Part shown: positions 9,148 through 17,584 of the stretch, one piece after another
How positions within the stretch are numbered: the first letter of the stretch is position 1
How the letters are laid out: every line of letters begins with the position of its first letter
DNA from: Candidatus Obscuribacterales bacterium
Lineage (GTDB): Bacteria; Cyanobacteriota; Vampirovibrionia; Obscuribacterales; Obscuribacteraceae
Direction: 5' to 3'
DNA: 64,000 nucleotides
Assembly: GCA_020050835.1 (NCBI GenBank)
Contig: JAGVKB010000030.1
Location: forward strand, 59,536-123,535
Position numbers and translations under genes: made by a program
Notes under the pieces: generated by a model
What the model saw: only the letters and a program-made list of their open reading frames with translations
Told to the model about the DNA's origin: nothing
Databases searched by the model: none

Positions 9148-9758
9148 ATACCACCACCAAAGAATCACTTGAGCGTTCCCGCACTGCAATCATCCGTAAG
9201 GTACGGGAAAGCACCAGCACAGCAACAACATTCTTCGATGAAAATGCCGATCGCTTATCCTCATTGGCCGAGACAATGGCGTCTGCCTTTCAAGCTCGCC
9301 GCCGTCTGTTTGTGATCGGTAACGGCGGCAGCTCCTGTGACGCCGAGCATGTAAGTGTCGAGTTCATGCATCCTATCTTCGAGAAAAGAAAGCCATTACC
9401 CTGCATTTCCCTTGCTTCTCAATCAGCGCTTATGTCTGCCATAGCTAATGATGTTGATTTCAGCGCAGTCTTTACGCTACCTCTCATGCAGCTTGCCGAA
9501 AGCGGTGATATGGTTCTGGCAATTAGCACAAGCGGATTGTCTGCCAATCTTGTCCGTCCCTTGCAAAAAGCACGCGCCAGTGGTCTTATCACCATAGCCT
9601 TCAACGGCAAGGACGGGGGACGCTTATCTGCGGTCGCAGATTGGAACTTTGTTGTTCCAAGCTATAGCATCCATCGCATACAAGAAGTACACGTAATGCT
9701 CTTGCACATTCTGTGGGATCTCGTACATATCAATTTGGGAGAAGAAGACATTGTCTGA
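9144..9758 (+). CDS. SIS-domain sugar-phosphate isomerase of the GmhA type, inside the hyp operon
   Basis: The start at ATG 9144 overlaps the hypD stop, giving 204 residues. The SIS fold of phosphoheptose isomerases is visible: a helical N-terminus, [18 protein letters not shown] (the nucleotide/sugar-phosphate-binding turn), [28 protein letters not shown], and a C-terminal [17 protein letters not shown] helix with conserved Glu and His. GmhA converts sedoheptulose 7-phosphate into heptose phosphate for lipopolysaccharide or S-layer sugar, yet here it is locked between hypD and hypE with overlaps at both ends. From memory, SIS genes occur in hyp clusters of several phyla with no proven role. 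Either an unrecognised step in maturation or simple hitch-hiking is possible. Confidence 0.88.
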   Translation: MNTTTKESLERSRTAIIRKVRESTSTATTFFDENADRLSSLAETMASAFQARRRLFVIGNGGSSCDAEHVSVEFMHPIFEKRKPLPCISLASQSALMSAIANDVDFSAVFTLPLMQLAESGDMVLAISTSGLSANLVRPLQKARASGLITIAFNGKDGGRLSAVADWNFVVPSYSIHRIQEVHVMLLHILWDLVHINLGEEDIV

Positions 9759-10809
9759 CCAGCACCAAGGCCTTGTATTCTCCTGTCCTGCCCCAGTTGC
9801 TAATTCGGGAATCATCCGGCTTGGACACGGCAGTGGCGGCAAAATGACTACCAATCTCATAGAGCGCGTCTTCTTGCCGCTAATCGGCAACGACATCCTG
9901 AATCTGCTCGATGATTCTGCCTTAGTTACCGTCCAAGGCACCACATTAGCCATAACCACCGACTCTTATGTAGTCTCCCCTATCTTCTTTCCTGGCGGAG
10001 ACATCGGCTCACTTGCTGTCCATGGGACTATCAACGATCTGGCCATGAGAGGTGCAAAGCCGCTTTATCTGTCCGCCTCATTTATTCTGGAAGAAGGACT
10101 TTCCATTGAAGATCTGACCAGAGTGACTGCCTCCGTTCGCCAGGCTTGTCTCGATGCCAAAGTACAACTAGTGGCGGCTGATACCAAAGTCGTAAACAGG
10201 GGAGCGGCAGACAAGCTGTTCATCACAACTTCTGGCATTGGCATAATTGAGACTTCGCTCGCACCAGCGGCCAATCGAGCCCAGGTCGGCGACTGTATCT
10301 TGGTAAGCGGGGATATTGGCCGGCACGGCATCGCCGTTATGTCTTGCCGCGAAGGTCTGGATCTGGAGACAGCCATTTTGAGCGACAGCTTCCCTCTCAA
10401 CGATATCGTCCAGGCGATATTGACGAACACATCCTCTGTTCACTGCTTCCGCGACATAACTCGGGGTGGCCTCGCCAGCGTTCTTAACGAGCTGGCGTCC
10501 GCATCAAAAGTTGGCATCGAGGTAGAGGAAGAAGCAATTCCAGTTCATCCAGAAGTACGGGGTGTCTGTGAATTGCTTGGACTAGATCCGCTCTACGTAG
10601 CTTGTGAAGGGCGTCTAGTCGCTATCGTAGCTCCTGGCGACGCCGATCTGACACTTTCCATAATGAAAAAACAGCTCGGTGCAGAGGGGTCGGCTATGAT
10701 CGGGCGCATCGTCAGCGATCATCCCGGTCGCGTGATATTGCGCTCTCGTGTTGGTGGCAACCGAATCTTAGACAAGCTTTCTGGAGAGCAACTACCGCGT
10801 ATATGCTAG
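9751..10809 (+). CDS. hypE: Hydrogenase expression/formation protein HypE
   Basis: A 352-residue PurM/AIR-synthase-like protein with a TTG start at 9751, eight bases inside the SIS gene and preceded by GGAG. Typical features are IIRLGHGSGGKMT, DDSALV, TTDSYVVSPIFFPGGDIGSLAVHGTINDLAMRGAKPLYLSASFILEE split across the ATP-binding half, and DITRGGLASVLNELA. The chain ends in PRIC, the C-terminal tetrapeptide whose Cys is carbamoylated by HypF and then dehydrated to thiocyanate for transfer to iron. It is the last gene of the operon; an AGCAAG-ATCA-CTTGCT hairpin spans the stop codon but has no T-run, so termination is uncertain. Confidence 0.97.
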   Translation: MSDQHQGLVFSCPAPVANSGIIRLGHGSGGKMTTNLIERVFLPLIGNDILNLLDDSALVTVQGTTLAITTDSYVVSPIFFPGGDIGSLAVHGTINDLAMRGAKPLYLSASFILEEGLSIEDLTRVTASVRQACLDAKVQLVAADTKVVNRGAADKLFITTSGIGIIETSLAPAANRAQVGDCILVSGDIGRHGIAVMSCREGLDLETAILSDSFPLNDIVQAILTNTSSVHCFRDITRGGLASVLNELASASKVGIEVEEEAIPVHPEVRGVCELLGLDPLYVACEGRLVAIVAPGDADLTLSIMKKQLGAEGSAMIGRIVSDHPGRVILRSRVGGNRILDKLSGEQLPRIC

Positions 10810-10814
10810 CAAGA

Positions 10815-11129
10815 TCACTTGCTGGTCTTGCCAGACTCATGAAGCTCCCCTACAATCGCTTTTGGATCCTTCATTTCAGCCAGCGCATGAATTTCATAAC
10901 GCGCGAAGTTATAAACCGGGGCTAAAGCCAGGCAGCGGTCTAACTCTTCGTTATCTTTCACATCATAAATCCAGGCGCCACCATGCTTGCCTATCAGGTG
11001 ATACCGCTTCTCCAGCTTACCTTCAGTTGTCAATGCCGCCACATAGTCCGGCATGGCAAATACCGCCTTAACAGCATCTGGACCAAGAAGCGCCGGTTCC
11101 AGAGACCACAGCACTAGAAATTTCGACAT
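10815..11129 (-). CDS. Small dimeric alpha/beta-barrel-like protein, function unknown
   Basis: A 104-residue soluble protein starting MSKFLVLWSLEPALLG. The pattern of a short beta-strand, a helix, KRYHLIGKHGGAWIYDVKDNEELDRCL and a final strand resembles small ferredoxin-like proteins of the muconolactone-isomerase or YCII type, which form dimeric barrels. No catalytic residue can be named. It converges on hypE from the opposite strand, with stops only a few bases apart. It could be a redox or stress accessory protein, but nothing in the sequence proves that. Confidence 0.65.
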   Translation of the reverse strand: MSKFLVLWSLEPALLGPDAVKAVFAMPDYVAALTTEGKLEKRYHLIGKHGGAWIYDVKDNEELDRCLALAPVYNFARYEIHALAEMKDPKAIVGELHESGKTSK

Positions 11130-11266
11130 TCGTCCCCCAACTTCTTACAAACTTCGCTACCCGAGCACCAATAACTAATGGTCTCAGCCCACATTTTCTC
11201 ACCAATGGTTGCCAAGAGATTCGGCGCCAGGTCTCTACCCTATACGCAGATCTCCTCCTCCGTCAA

Positions 11267-11515
11267 TTACTCGCAATGCTCCGGCTCAATCATTTGAAAG
11301 TACCGATCAAACAACCCAGATTGATTCGCCTGAATAATCGCGCCGAAAATCAGCTTGTCGGCGACCTCCTGGCGCCCTTGCCTCTCGGCTTCGAGCGCTG
11401 TCAAATACAAGGCTAGCCACATTGGAACTCTCATGGAGCTATTATGAGTAAACGCTTTCAGTTTGACACCAATCGAAAGGTTGATTGTCAGCCAAGGATG
11501 TGGGCGGATCGTCAA
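11267..11515 (-). CDS. Short hypothetical protein, doubtful
   Basis: An 82-residue frame whose second half, from an internal ATG at 11434 (MRVPMWLALYLTALEAERQG), reads like a helical soluble peptide ending FDRYFQMIEPEHCE. I recognise no family and the ribosome site is weak. It may be a true small protein of about 55 residues or chance. It lies between the barrel protein and a Usp gene. Confidence 0.3.
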   Translation of the reverse strand: MTIRPHPWLTINLSIGVKLKAFTHNSSMRVPMWLALYLTALEAERQGRQEVADKLIFGAIIQANQSGLFDRYFQMIEPEHCE

Positions 11516-11656
11516 GGGACGTTCAACAAGCCCCCATTGAGATTCCAGCCTCTCAAAGCTAGCGAGTCAATGCAGCACGGCGTCTCAATGAAGTCATTGA
11601 ACAACTTACGCAAATCTACTCTGTCATCGCGATCGACCGGTTGAAAGCTTTTAACT

Positions 11657-12166
11657 CTACTTTTGACGCACAGGCTCCGCTTCCTTGCTCTTCTGCTGCT
11701 TGTGCGACTTCTCGACCAGACAACTTGCCGGTGCCAATCGGACAACTAACACCGAGCACGGAGCATGAGATACAACTGCCATTGAGATGCTGCCCATAAT
11801 CAGTCTATTCAAGCCGCGGCGTCCATGCGATCCAACGAGAATTAAATCCGCCGACCATTCTTTCGCCATAGATAAGATTTCATCGGCTGGATGCCCCTCT
11901 ACCACCGTCTCTTCTATGTGGCTTGAGTGAAGTACGTCCCGCAACTTCAGCGCAATCTTGCGCACCAAAGCAGCGCCCTTCTTGCGCGACTCTTCTCGCA
12001 AGTCATGAATCAGCTCCGGTACTGCCGACATCGATGTATAAGCCAAGAGTGAAGGTATCACATTTGCCACCCTAAACTCAGTTGCTGCAGGCCAGGCATG
12101 ATGCATGGCAAACTCTGCAATGGCTTCTCCAAAATCCTCATCGTCAACAGCGAGCAAGACTTTCAT
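11657..12166 (-). CDS. Single-domain universal stress protein
   Basis: A 169-residue Usp: MKVLLAVDDEDFGEAIAEFA at the N-terminus, EETVVEGHPADEILSMAKEW in the middle, and the ATP-binding motif LVGSHGRRGLNRLIMGSIS followed by APCSVLVVR. A charged tail rich in Lys, Glu and Gln follows the domain. A GGAG ribosome site precedes the start. The gene is transcribed away from the esterase/acyltransferase pair. It is one of three Usp-type genes in the first 18 kb, next to hydrogenase maturation and storage-polymer genes, a setting typical of anaerobic or starvation regulons. The tail is unlike the usual family end and might mediate protein contacts. Confidence 0.9.
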   Translation of the reverse strand: MKVLLAVDDEDFGEAIAEFAMHHAWPAATEFRVANVIPSLLAYTSMSAVPELIHDLREESRKKGAALVRKIALKLRDVLHSSHIEETVVEGHPADEILSMAKEWSADLILVGSHGRRGLNRLIMGSISMAVVSHAPCSVLVVRLAPASCLVEKSHKQQKSKEAEPVRQK

Positions 12167-12572
12167 GGCTCCATTCTCCTCTATGATTCAAACCCTATCC
12201 TTTGAACTGTCAGTGTCGGCTCTTCCGAGAGTGCTGACCGTCGACGCATCTTTGTACACAGTCATCACTTGCAAGTTACGTTCACTTATAACTATGCTGC
12301 CTTGTCGCTTGTTCTTCGTCCTCCTTGCGGCTGATCTTTGCTCTAGTTGGGTGCAACTCCGAAGCGCCCCGGTTAGTTGTGTTCGGAAAACTGCATAAGG
12401 AGTATCCCGACTGCCGGATTAACACGCACGTGTCCGAGAATCCGACAGAAACAAGATTCATCAAGAAGCGGCACTGCTATACTCGCAAATAGTCCCACGT
12501 CCTGCGACAGACTCGAAGCAAGATGCTCGTGATAGAACTCCTTCGATTTGGTTGCGCTTCCAATAGAGGCAG
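12167..12572. other. Divergent intergenic region between the Usp and the esterase
   Basis: About 400 bases with no convincing gene on either strand. It must hold the promoters of the flanking divergent genes, but I could not identify clear -35/-10 pairs or an operator. The only long frames (12105-12398 plus, 12282-12464 minus) have no family features. Confidence 0.4.
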
Positions 12573-13439
12573 TTGAAGAAACAGTACATCTACCATGATG
12601 GTCTCCGGCGCACGTACCATGTTCACGCGCCGCCGGGCATCGACTCGTCGCAGTCCGTTGCGCTGGTATTAATCTTTCACGGAAGTGGCAGTACTGGAGT
12701 CGAAATGGAGCGCACTTGCGGCTTGAGCACCATTGCTGACGCCCATAGCTTCATAGCCGTGTACCCGGATGGATTGAATCGGTGCTGGAATGATGGACGC
12801 AAGATAGCCGGAAGAGAAACTCAGGACGATATCGGATTTATCCGCACATTAGTTAAGTCCGTAACACTTGAGTTAAACATTGATCCCCTGCGCATCTATG
12901 CGTGCGGAATCTCCAACGGTGGCTTCTTCTCACAATATCTGGCTTGCATGCTCAATGACAAAATCGCTGCCATTGCATCGGTAGCCGCATCCGTACCAGA
13001 AAGTGCAGTCTGTCAATCGCCAGTGCCGGTGCCGGTGCCGATCATTTTCTTCCTGGGCGACCATGATCCCGTGGTGCCGTACCAGGGGGGACAGATACGA
13101 TCGCTGTTAGGAGAAAACAAAGGCTCCGTGCATTCAGCAGTTCAATCAGCTAATTATTGGATTCGCCACAATCAGTGCGATCGCCAACCATCAGCCGAAT
13201 TTGCCAAGAATTTTGGCAGCCAAACCGGCTTTGAATGCAAGAAGTATGGATCAGCCGAAATCGAGGATTGCGTCGTATGTTATACCGTTTATGGGGGCGG
13301 GCATACTTGGCCAGGAGGGACTCAAACTGCACCGGCGATACTAGTTGGTCCGGTGGTGAAATTTCTCGAAGCCAGTCCGATTATATGGGAGTTTTTCTCG
13401 GCGCATCCATTAAGACCTACAGCCAGCGTGAAGAGTTGA
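12573..13439 (+). CDS. PHB-depolymerase/feruloyl-esterase family alpha/beta hydrolase (LpqC-like)
   Basis: A 288-residue esterase from a TTG start with GAGG just upstream. The family pattern is clear: LVLIFHGSGSTG (oxyanion region), AVYPDGLNRCWNDG, the nucleophile elbow CGISNGGFFS with Ser114, the acid in FLGDHDPVVPYQGG, and the catalytic His in YGGGHTWPGG. Members hydrolyse polyhydroxyalkanoates, acetyl-xylan or feruloyl esters and are often exported; no signal peptide is visible here, so an intracellular role (storage-polymer turnover) is possible. A short Pro-Val repeat (SPVPVPVP) sits before the acid residue. The gene is six bases upstream of the PlsC-like acyltransferase and likely co-transcribed with it. 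Confidence 0.88.
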   Translation: MKKQYIYHDGLRRTYHVHAPPGIDSSQSVALVLIFHGSGSTGVEMERTCGLSTIADAHSFIAVYPDGLNRCWNDGRKIAGRETQDDIGFIRTLVKSVTLELNIDPLRIYACGISNGGFFSQYLACMLNDKIAAIASVAASVPESAVCQSPVPVPVPIIFFLGDHDPVVPYQGGQIRSLLGENKGSVHSAVQSANYWIRHNQCDRQPSAEFAKNFGSQTGFECKKYGSAEIEDCVVCYTVYGGGHTWPGGTQTAPAILVGPVVKFLEASPIIWEFFSAHPLRPTASVKS

Positions 13440-13445
13440 AAGCGA

Positions 13446-14702
13446 GTGAACATTTTTCAGACTAACTCCAACCGTTCGCAAAGCAAGGAATTCATTCCAG
13501 CCAGACCGTCTGGGTGGTTTACAGGAGCAGTACAGCAGATAATCAGAGGTCAGCTGACGCTTAAGGACAGGCTTCATCTGCAAAAGAAAGACGTGGATGT
13601 GCTCGCACAACTGCCAGTCGGTTCAGGGGTGATTCTTGCTTCCAACCATGCCGATGAAACCGATCCTCGAGTTTGCCTTGAACTCTCCCGTCGCGCGCGA
13701 AAACCCTTCATTACCATGTGCAATAGAGAAGCATTCGATGAAATGAGAGGCTTTGCCGGCTGGGCGCTGCAGCGTCTGGGGTACTTCTCGGTCGAGCGAG
13801 GCGCGCGTGACCATCAAGCCAAAGCCTATGCAATTGACGTGGTGAGGGAAGGCAAGCATGTGCTGGTGGTCTTTCCGGAAGGAGAGATCTTCTATCAAAA
13901 CGAAAAACTTCAACACTTTCATAGCGGCGCGATTGATATCGGACTGAAGGCAATCACCGAGAACCGCAAGGAAAGTCCGGAATGGACCGCATTCCTCGTA
14001 CCCATGGTGATTAAGTACCATTACAGCCGTTCGATTGAAAACGAGCTTGACAGACGCATTTCACGAATGGAAAAGAAACTGTCGATAAAGGTATCGATGG
14101 AGTCACTGCAACAACGATTATTGACCATAGCCGCTAAGCTAATTCAGAGGAAGGAGCTATCGCATCAGCTTGTCAATCCGGACTGCTCTCAGCAAGATTT
14201 GACTCAACAGATTTTCTTGGCGCAGAATACAATTTTCACCGAGGTCGAACTCCGTCACAGAGAAATGCCTGTGTCGCAGCAACTCCCCTTGATTGACCGA
14301 TCCTGGCAACTGGCGGCTGAGATAAGGCAGAAGGCAAACGATCCCTCAGATCAAACATGCAAAGAGAGCTTGCGAAAAGATCTTGATTCGCTACAGGAAG
14401 TCGAACACCTTGCTAGCTGGTCGCCGCGCTATTTGAGAGGAGCCTCCTCCGAAGATCGACTTGCCGAAAGCGTAATTAAACTGGAGCGTGAATTGTACAG
14501 AGTAAAACGTCCAAGCCCGATTGCCGGGCGGGACATACTACTGACGGTGGCAGCTCCCATCGACATGGCACAGTACGTCTCCGACTACCAGCAGGACGCT
14601 CGCACCGCATGCCGCCAAGTCACTCAGCAGCTGCACGAGCAGATTCAAGCGCTGCTGGACAAACTGGCTCAAAGTGCAAACAGCGGTTCGATCGCTCGAT
14701 AA
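13446..14702 (+). CDS. PlsC-like 1-acylglycerol-phosphate acyltransferase domain protein
   Basis: A 418-residue protein with a GTG start. The acyltransferase core covers about residues 25-210: ILASNHADETDP carries the His-x4-Asp catalytic motif, MCNREAFDEMRG and YFSVERGARD follow, and VVFPEGEIFYQNEKL is the third conserved block. Such enzymes acylate lysophosphatidate on the inner membrane face. The C-terminal half (about 210-418) is helical, rich in Gln, Arg and Glu, and not part of the standard family, which is usually about 240 residues; its role is unknown. No clear membrane span is seen, so it may be peripheral. It probably forms an operon with the esterase upstream. Confidence 0.85.
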   Translation: MNIFQTNSNRSQSKEFIPARPSGWFTGAVQQIIRGQLTLKDRLHLQKKDVDVLAQLPVGSGVILASNHADETDPRVCLELSRRARKPFITMCNREAFDEMRGFAGWALQRLGYFSVERGARDHQAKAYAIDVVREGKHVLVVFPEGEIFYQNEKLQHFHSGAIDIGLKAITENRKESPEWTAFLVPMVIKYHYSRSIENELDRRISRMEKKLSIKVSMESLQQRLLTIAAKLIQRKELSHQLVNPDCSQQDLTQQIFLAQNTIFTEVELRHREMPVSQQLPLIDRSWQLAAEIRQKANDPSDQTCKESLRKDLDSLQEVEHLASWSPRYLRGASSEDRLAESVIKLERELYRVKRPSPIAGRDILLTVAAPIDMAQYVSDYQQDARTACRQVTQQLHEQIQALLDKLAQSANSGSIAR

Positions 14703-14826
14703 CCCCATTTGCCCAACCAGGCGTACACGATGATAGCAATCGTCGCGCACCACTACCGTCGACATGACTAGATGATCCAGCAATTTACTTTCCAGGCGGT
14801 AGCTTAGATTCTTTTTGCGGTCTGGG

Positions 14827-15180
14827 TCATTTCTCCGGGCCCCAGAGGCCCTTGGCTGATTCAATCGCAGAAATAATGCGTTGTGATTCAGTAGTGTCAG
14901 GCAATGCGAAAGACAAAAATTGGGCCACTACTTTGGCCAGTTCAGGATTTCGTAGATGATAGTAAACGTGTCGCCCTTCGCGACGTTCAATCACAACTCG
15001 ATTGCTGCGAAGGATTGCCAAATGCTGAGAGACTGAAGCGTGAGCAACGCCCAAGCTGGCTTGTAGATCATTGACGGTCAACTCGCGGTCTCGCAGTTCT
15101 TCTACAACCTGCACTCGTAGTGGATGTGCCAACACCCCGAACAGCTTGGCCAATTCGATTGCTGCTAGACGTCCTGGCAT
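14827..15180 (-). CDS. ArsR/SmtB-family winged-helix transcriptional regulator
   Basis: Start ATG 15180 (MPGRLAAIELAKLFGVLAHP) has AGGA upstream; the frame is open to 15243. The roughly 117 residues contain LAHPLRVQVVEELRDRELTVNDLQ, the recognition helix area ASVSQHLAILRSNRVV, and the wing ERREGRHVYYHL, all standard for the family. No CxC or CVC metal motif is visible in the sensor helix, so it may sense redox, sulfur species or another ligand, or act as a plain repressor. It lies divergently from the SulP cluster, and a 30-bp perfect palindrome sits in the shared intergenic region (15620-15649), which is its most likely operator. Confidence 0.88.
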   Translation of the reverse strand: MPGRLAAIELAKLFGVLAHPLRVQVVEELRDRELTVNDLQASLGVAHASVSQHLAILRSNRVVIERREGRHVYYHLRNPELAKVVAQFLSFALPDTTESQRIISAIESAKGLWGPEK

Positions 15181-15582
15181 AATTCCTCGTGCGGCAATTT
15201 GCGCAACAATATTATCATGACAGCATCCAAACGTCAGGCGCAAGCAGCTTCCACAAGGTCTGGTTCGACAGTACTCCGGCGGCTGCTGCTAGCTACTGGA
15301 TGATACGAATCCTTCGACACCCCTTCGCAGTTGATCAGCCTATGGTCTTATGTTTCTGGAAATCTTTCAACAATCTTTCAGGTATGCACTGGCTTGACCC
15401 AGCAACACATCTCGCTTTTGGTCGAATCTTTCAGCAAGCTTTCACTGACGAGACGGACACTACCCCGATTGGCAGGTGCTTTTAAAAGAGCGATGGTTTT
15501 TAGAAAAACTAATCTTTCTTCAAAAGACACTAGGGACGCTGCTTTTGGCACACGCTATCGCACGCCTGTCGTCTGAAAAGTG

Positions 15583-15588
15583 TTGACA
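15583..15588 (+). promoter_or_regulatory. Possible -35 element TTGACA upstream of the SulP cluster
   Basis: A perfect TTGACA on the plus strand lies 32 bases before the large palindrome. No good TATAAT is found at 17 bases; the closest is TTAACG in a GTTAAC-GGCT-GTTAAC repeat (15595-15610). If this promoter is real, the palindrome would sit just downstream of the start site and a bound repressor would block transcription. Confidence 0.35.
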
Positions 15589-15619
15589 AAAATGGTTAAC
15601 GGCTGTTAACGTGACGATA

Positions 15620-15649
15620 TGCATATATTGCAATATTGCAATATATGCA
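15620..15649. promoter_or_regulatory. 30-bp perfect palindrome, likely ArsR-family operator
   Basis: The half-site TGCATATATTGCAAT is followed directly by its exact reverse complement, giving a gap-free 30-bp palindrome centred between 15634 and 15635. Within it TTGCAA occurs twice. It lies in the intergenic region between the ArsR-type gene (start 15180) and the SulP gene (start 15894). AT-rich inverted repeats are typical operators for ArsR/SmtB regulators. A cruciform or transcript hairpin is an alternative reading. Confidence 0.65.
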
Positions 15650-15893
15650 CGCATGAGGCTATTGCTTGCCCGAGCTCATTGGGTGATTGATTGGTTTAAC
15701 TGCTCGAGCACTGCACAAGTGTAGGTTCGACGTACTAGCAGCAAGCGACAGCCCATACCGGCGAGCCTCAACAGGCTGGCTTGAGAGCAATTGATTGAAC
15801 GCCGGACGAAGTTCGCCGGTGCAGTTTTACTATGGATTTTGAACCAACAATCAAGAACTAGAATCTCTGCAGCGTATAGAGAGGAAGCGGATA
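15650..15893 (+). other. Long untranslated leader of the SulP cluster
   Basis: About 240 bases between the palindrome and the SulP start, with no gene. It contains short inverted repeats: GAGCCTCAACAGGCTGGCTTGAG near 15762-15785 and a CCGG-ACGAAGTTCG-CCGG hairpin at 15802-15819, followed closely by GTTTTAC. An attenuator-type hairpin is conceivable; I recognise no known riboswitch. The stretch 15244-15582 upstream also holds no gene I can support. Confidence 0.3.
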
Positions 15894-17447
15894 GTGAAGC
15901 TTGAAAACGAAGTTGCCAGCGATGCTCTGGGCGGGGATGGCAAGACGCGGGACAACTCTGCCAATAGCCGCTCAGCTTATTTGGGACAGCTGTGGGAGCG
16001 CTTTTTGAGTTTCAACCAGGTCATCGACCATCGATTTGAAGATCTCAATCGCGCGAATCTGTGGACCACAACCTATCGTGACTTGAGCGCCGGATTGATC
16101 GTAGCGCTGACTGCCATTCCAATGGCTATGGGGTTCGCTATTGCTATGGGTCTCAGACCGGAGCAAGGTATCGTCGCTGGTGCGCTCGCCTGCATCGTCG
16201 GGCGAACTTGGGGTGGTTCCAAATATCAGGTATACGGACCGACAGCAGCATTTATCCCTGTGATTGCAGGTTTGATGTTCAAATACGGACATCATTCTAC
16301 TGGTGGCAACTTTGCGGAAGGACACGGCCTGCTTGTCCTCTGCAGCATACTGGCAGGGGTGATTCTCCTGTTCATGGGTCTGTTTGGCCTTGGCAAGTAT
16401 GTTAAGTGCGTACCGAATTCGATCGTCGTCGGATTTACAGTTGGAATTGCAGTTGTGATTGGTCTTTCCAATATTGGCGAGGTATTGGGTCTACAGCATG
16501 AGATTCGGGGAGAGTTCTTCGAGAAAGTCAGGCTCATACTCGGGCACATACAAGAGTTCAACGGATACTCGTTCTTTCTTGCCATGCTCACTTTCCTCCT
16601 GGTCCGTAAGCTCTTGAAGCTGTCCATCTTTATTCCGGCTCCCTTGCTGGCTTTGGTTCTTTGTACATTGCTTACCGAGACCGTATTTTTTGACAAGGGC
16701 ATCGCCGACGTCGGCGAAAAGTTCGGAAGCATTCCATCCAACTTTTTTGTCTTCACTCCACCGGTATTACCGGCAATAACTCCTCAACTTACTTTAGATG
16801 TCGTGTACTTTGTCTTGGCCATACTTTTTGTATCCAGCGTCGAAAGCCTGTTGTGCTCATCGATGGCCGACCGTCTTGCAGGCAATAAGAAGACTCCGTT
16901 CAATCCTGACAAGGAGCTGTGGGGTCAAGGTCTAGTTCAGATCATTGTTCCGATGGTAAATGGCTTCCCCTGTACTGGAGCGCTGGCGCGGACAGCTACG
17001 AGTATAAAAGCTGGTGCAGTGACGCCGCTTGCCGGTTACTTTAAGGGTGTCCTCAAAATAGCTCTGGCGGTGTTTCTGGCACCGTGGTTGCAGATGGTAC
17101 CTATGGCTTGCATTGGCGGAATTCTCCTCTGGGTGGCGACCAATATGGTCAAGCCTGCCGAGGTTAAGGAAGTTTGGAGGAGTGGTCCATTCCATGCCTT
17201 TCTGATGATCTATACAGCGATCATGGTTCCTGTCACTGATTTCTTGACCGGTGTGCTTTCGGCAATTGTAATCTTCGCAGTTGGCAAGCAAATCATCGAA
17301 AGGAAGGGTCGTGCTGCACAGACGGTTAACCCAGCGCAGGGAACCGACGAGAAGGCATTAATGGAAAGACTTAGCTTGGGAGGAGCAAGCGGTTCTGTCC
17401 AACTGGTTGAGCAACGAGTGACTGTTGATTGCTCCGAATCACAATAA
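15894..17447 (+). CDS. SulP/SLC26-family anion transporter lacking a STAS domain
   Basis: A 517-residue integral membrane protein with a GTG start and AGAGG ribosome site. Family signatures are RDLSAGLIVALTAIPMAMGFAIA (the SulP N-terminal motif region), KYQVYGPTAAFIPVI, NSIVVGFTVGIAVVIGLS, and FPCTGALARTATSIKAGAVTPLAG. About ten or more membrane spans occupy residues 60-470. SulP proteins carry sulfate, bicarbonate, chloride or dicarboxylates. The C-terminus (about 470-517) is a short polar tail where a cytoplasmic STAS domain is normally found, so that domain is missing. Downstream are a Usp-like protein, a carbonic-anhydrase-like protein and a bestrophin, which suggests bicarbonate or chloride as substrate; that is inference from context. 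Confidence 0.93.
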   Translation: MKLENEVASDALGGDGKTRDNSANSRSAYLGQLWERFLSFNQVIDHRFEDLNRANLWTTTYRDLSAGLIVALTAIPMAMGFAIAMGLRPEQGIVAGALACIVGRTWGGSKYQVYGPTAAFIPVIAGLMFKYGHHSTGGNFAEGHGLLVLCSILAGVILLFMGLFGLGKYVKCVPNSIVVGFTVGIAVVIGLSNIGEVLGLQHEIRGEFFEKVRLILGHIQEFNGYSFFLAMLTFLLVRKLLKLSIFIPAPLLALVLCTLLTETVFFDKGIADVGEKFGSIPSNFFVFTPPVLPAITPQLTLDVVYFVLAILFVSSVESLLCSSMADRLAGNKKTPFNPDKELWGQGLVQIIVPMVNGFPCTGALARTATSIKAGAVTPLAGYFKGVLKIALAVFLAPWLQMVPMACIGGILLWVATNMVKPAEVKEVWRSGPFHAFLMIYTAIMVPVTDFLTGVLSAIVIFAVGKQIIERKGRAAQTVNPAQGTDEKALMERLSLGGASGSVQLVEQRVTVDCSESQ

Positions 17448-17584
17448 AGTCAGTCTGGCTCAAAGCCGGCGAAGCAGTGATTCACAAGCTAAGTCCTGTG
17501 TCGCAGAACAGAGCTCAATTCGGTCAGGGTTTTCGATTTACAGTTTCATGTCCGGCATTAGTGCCAGCAGCAGGGGAGGTTATG

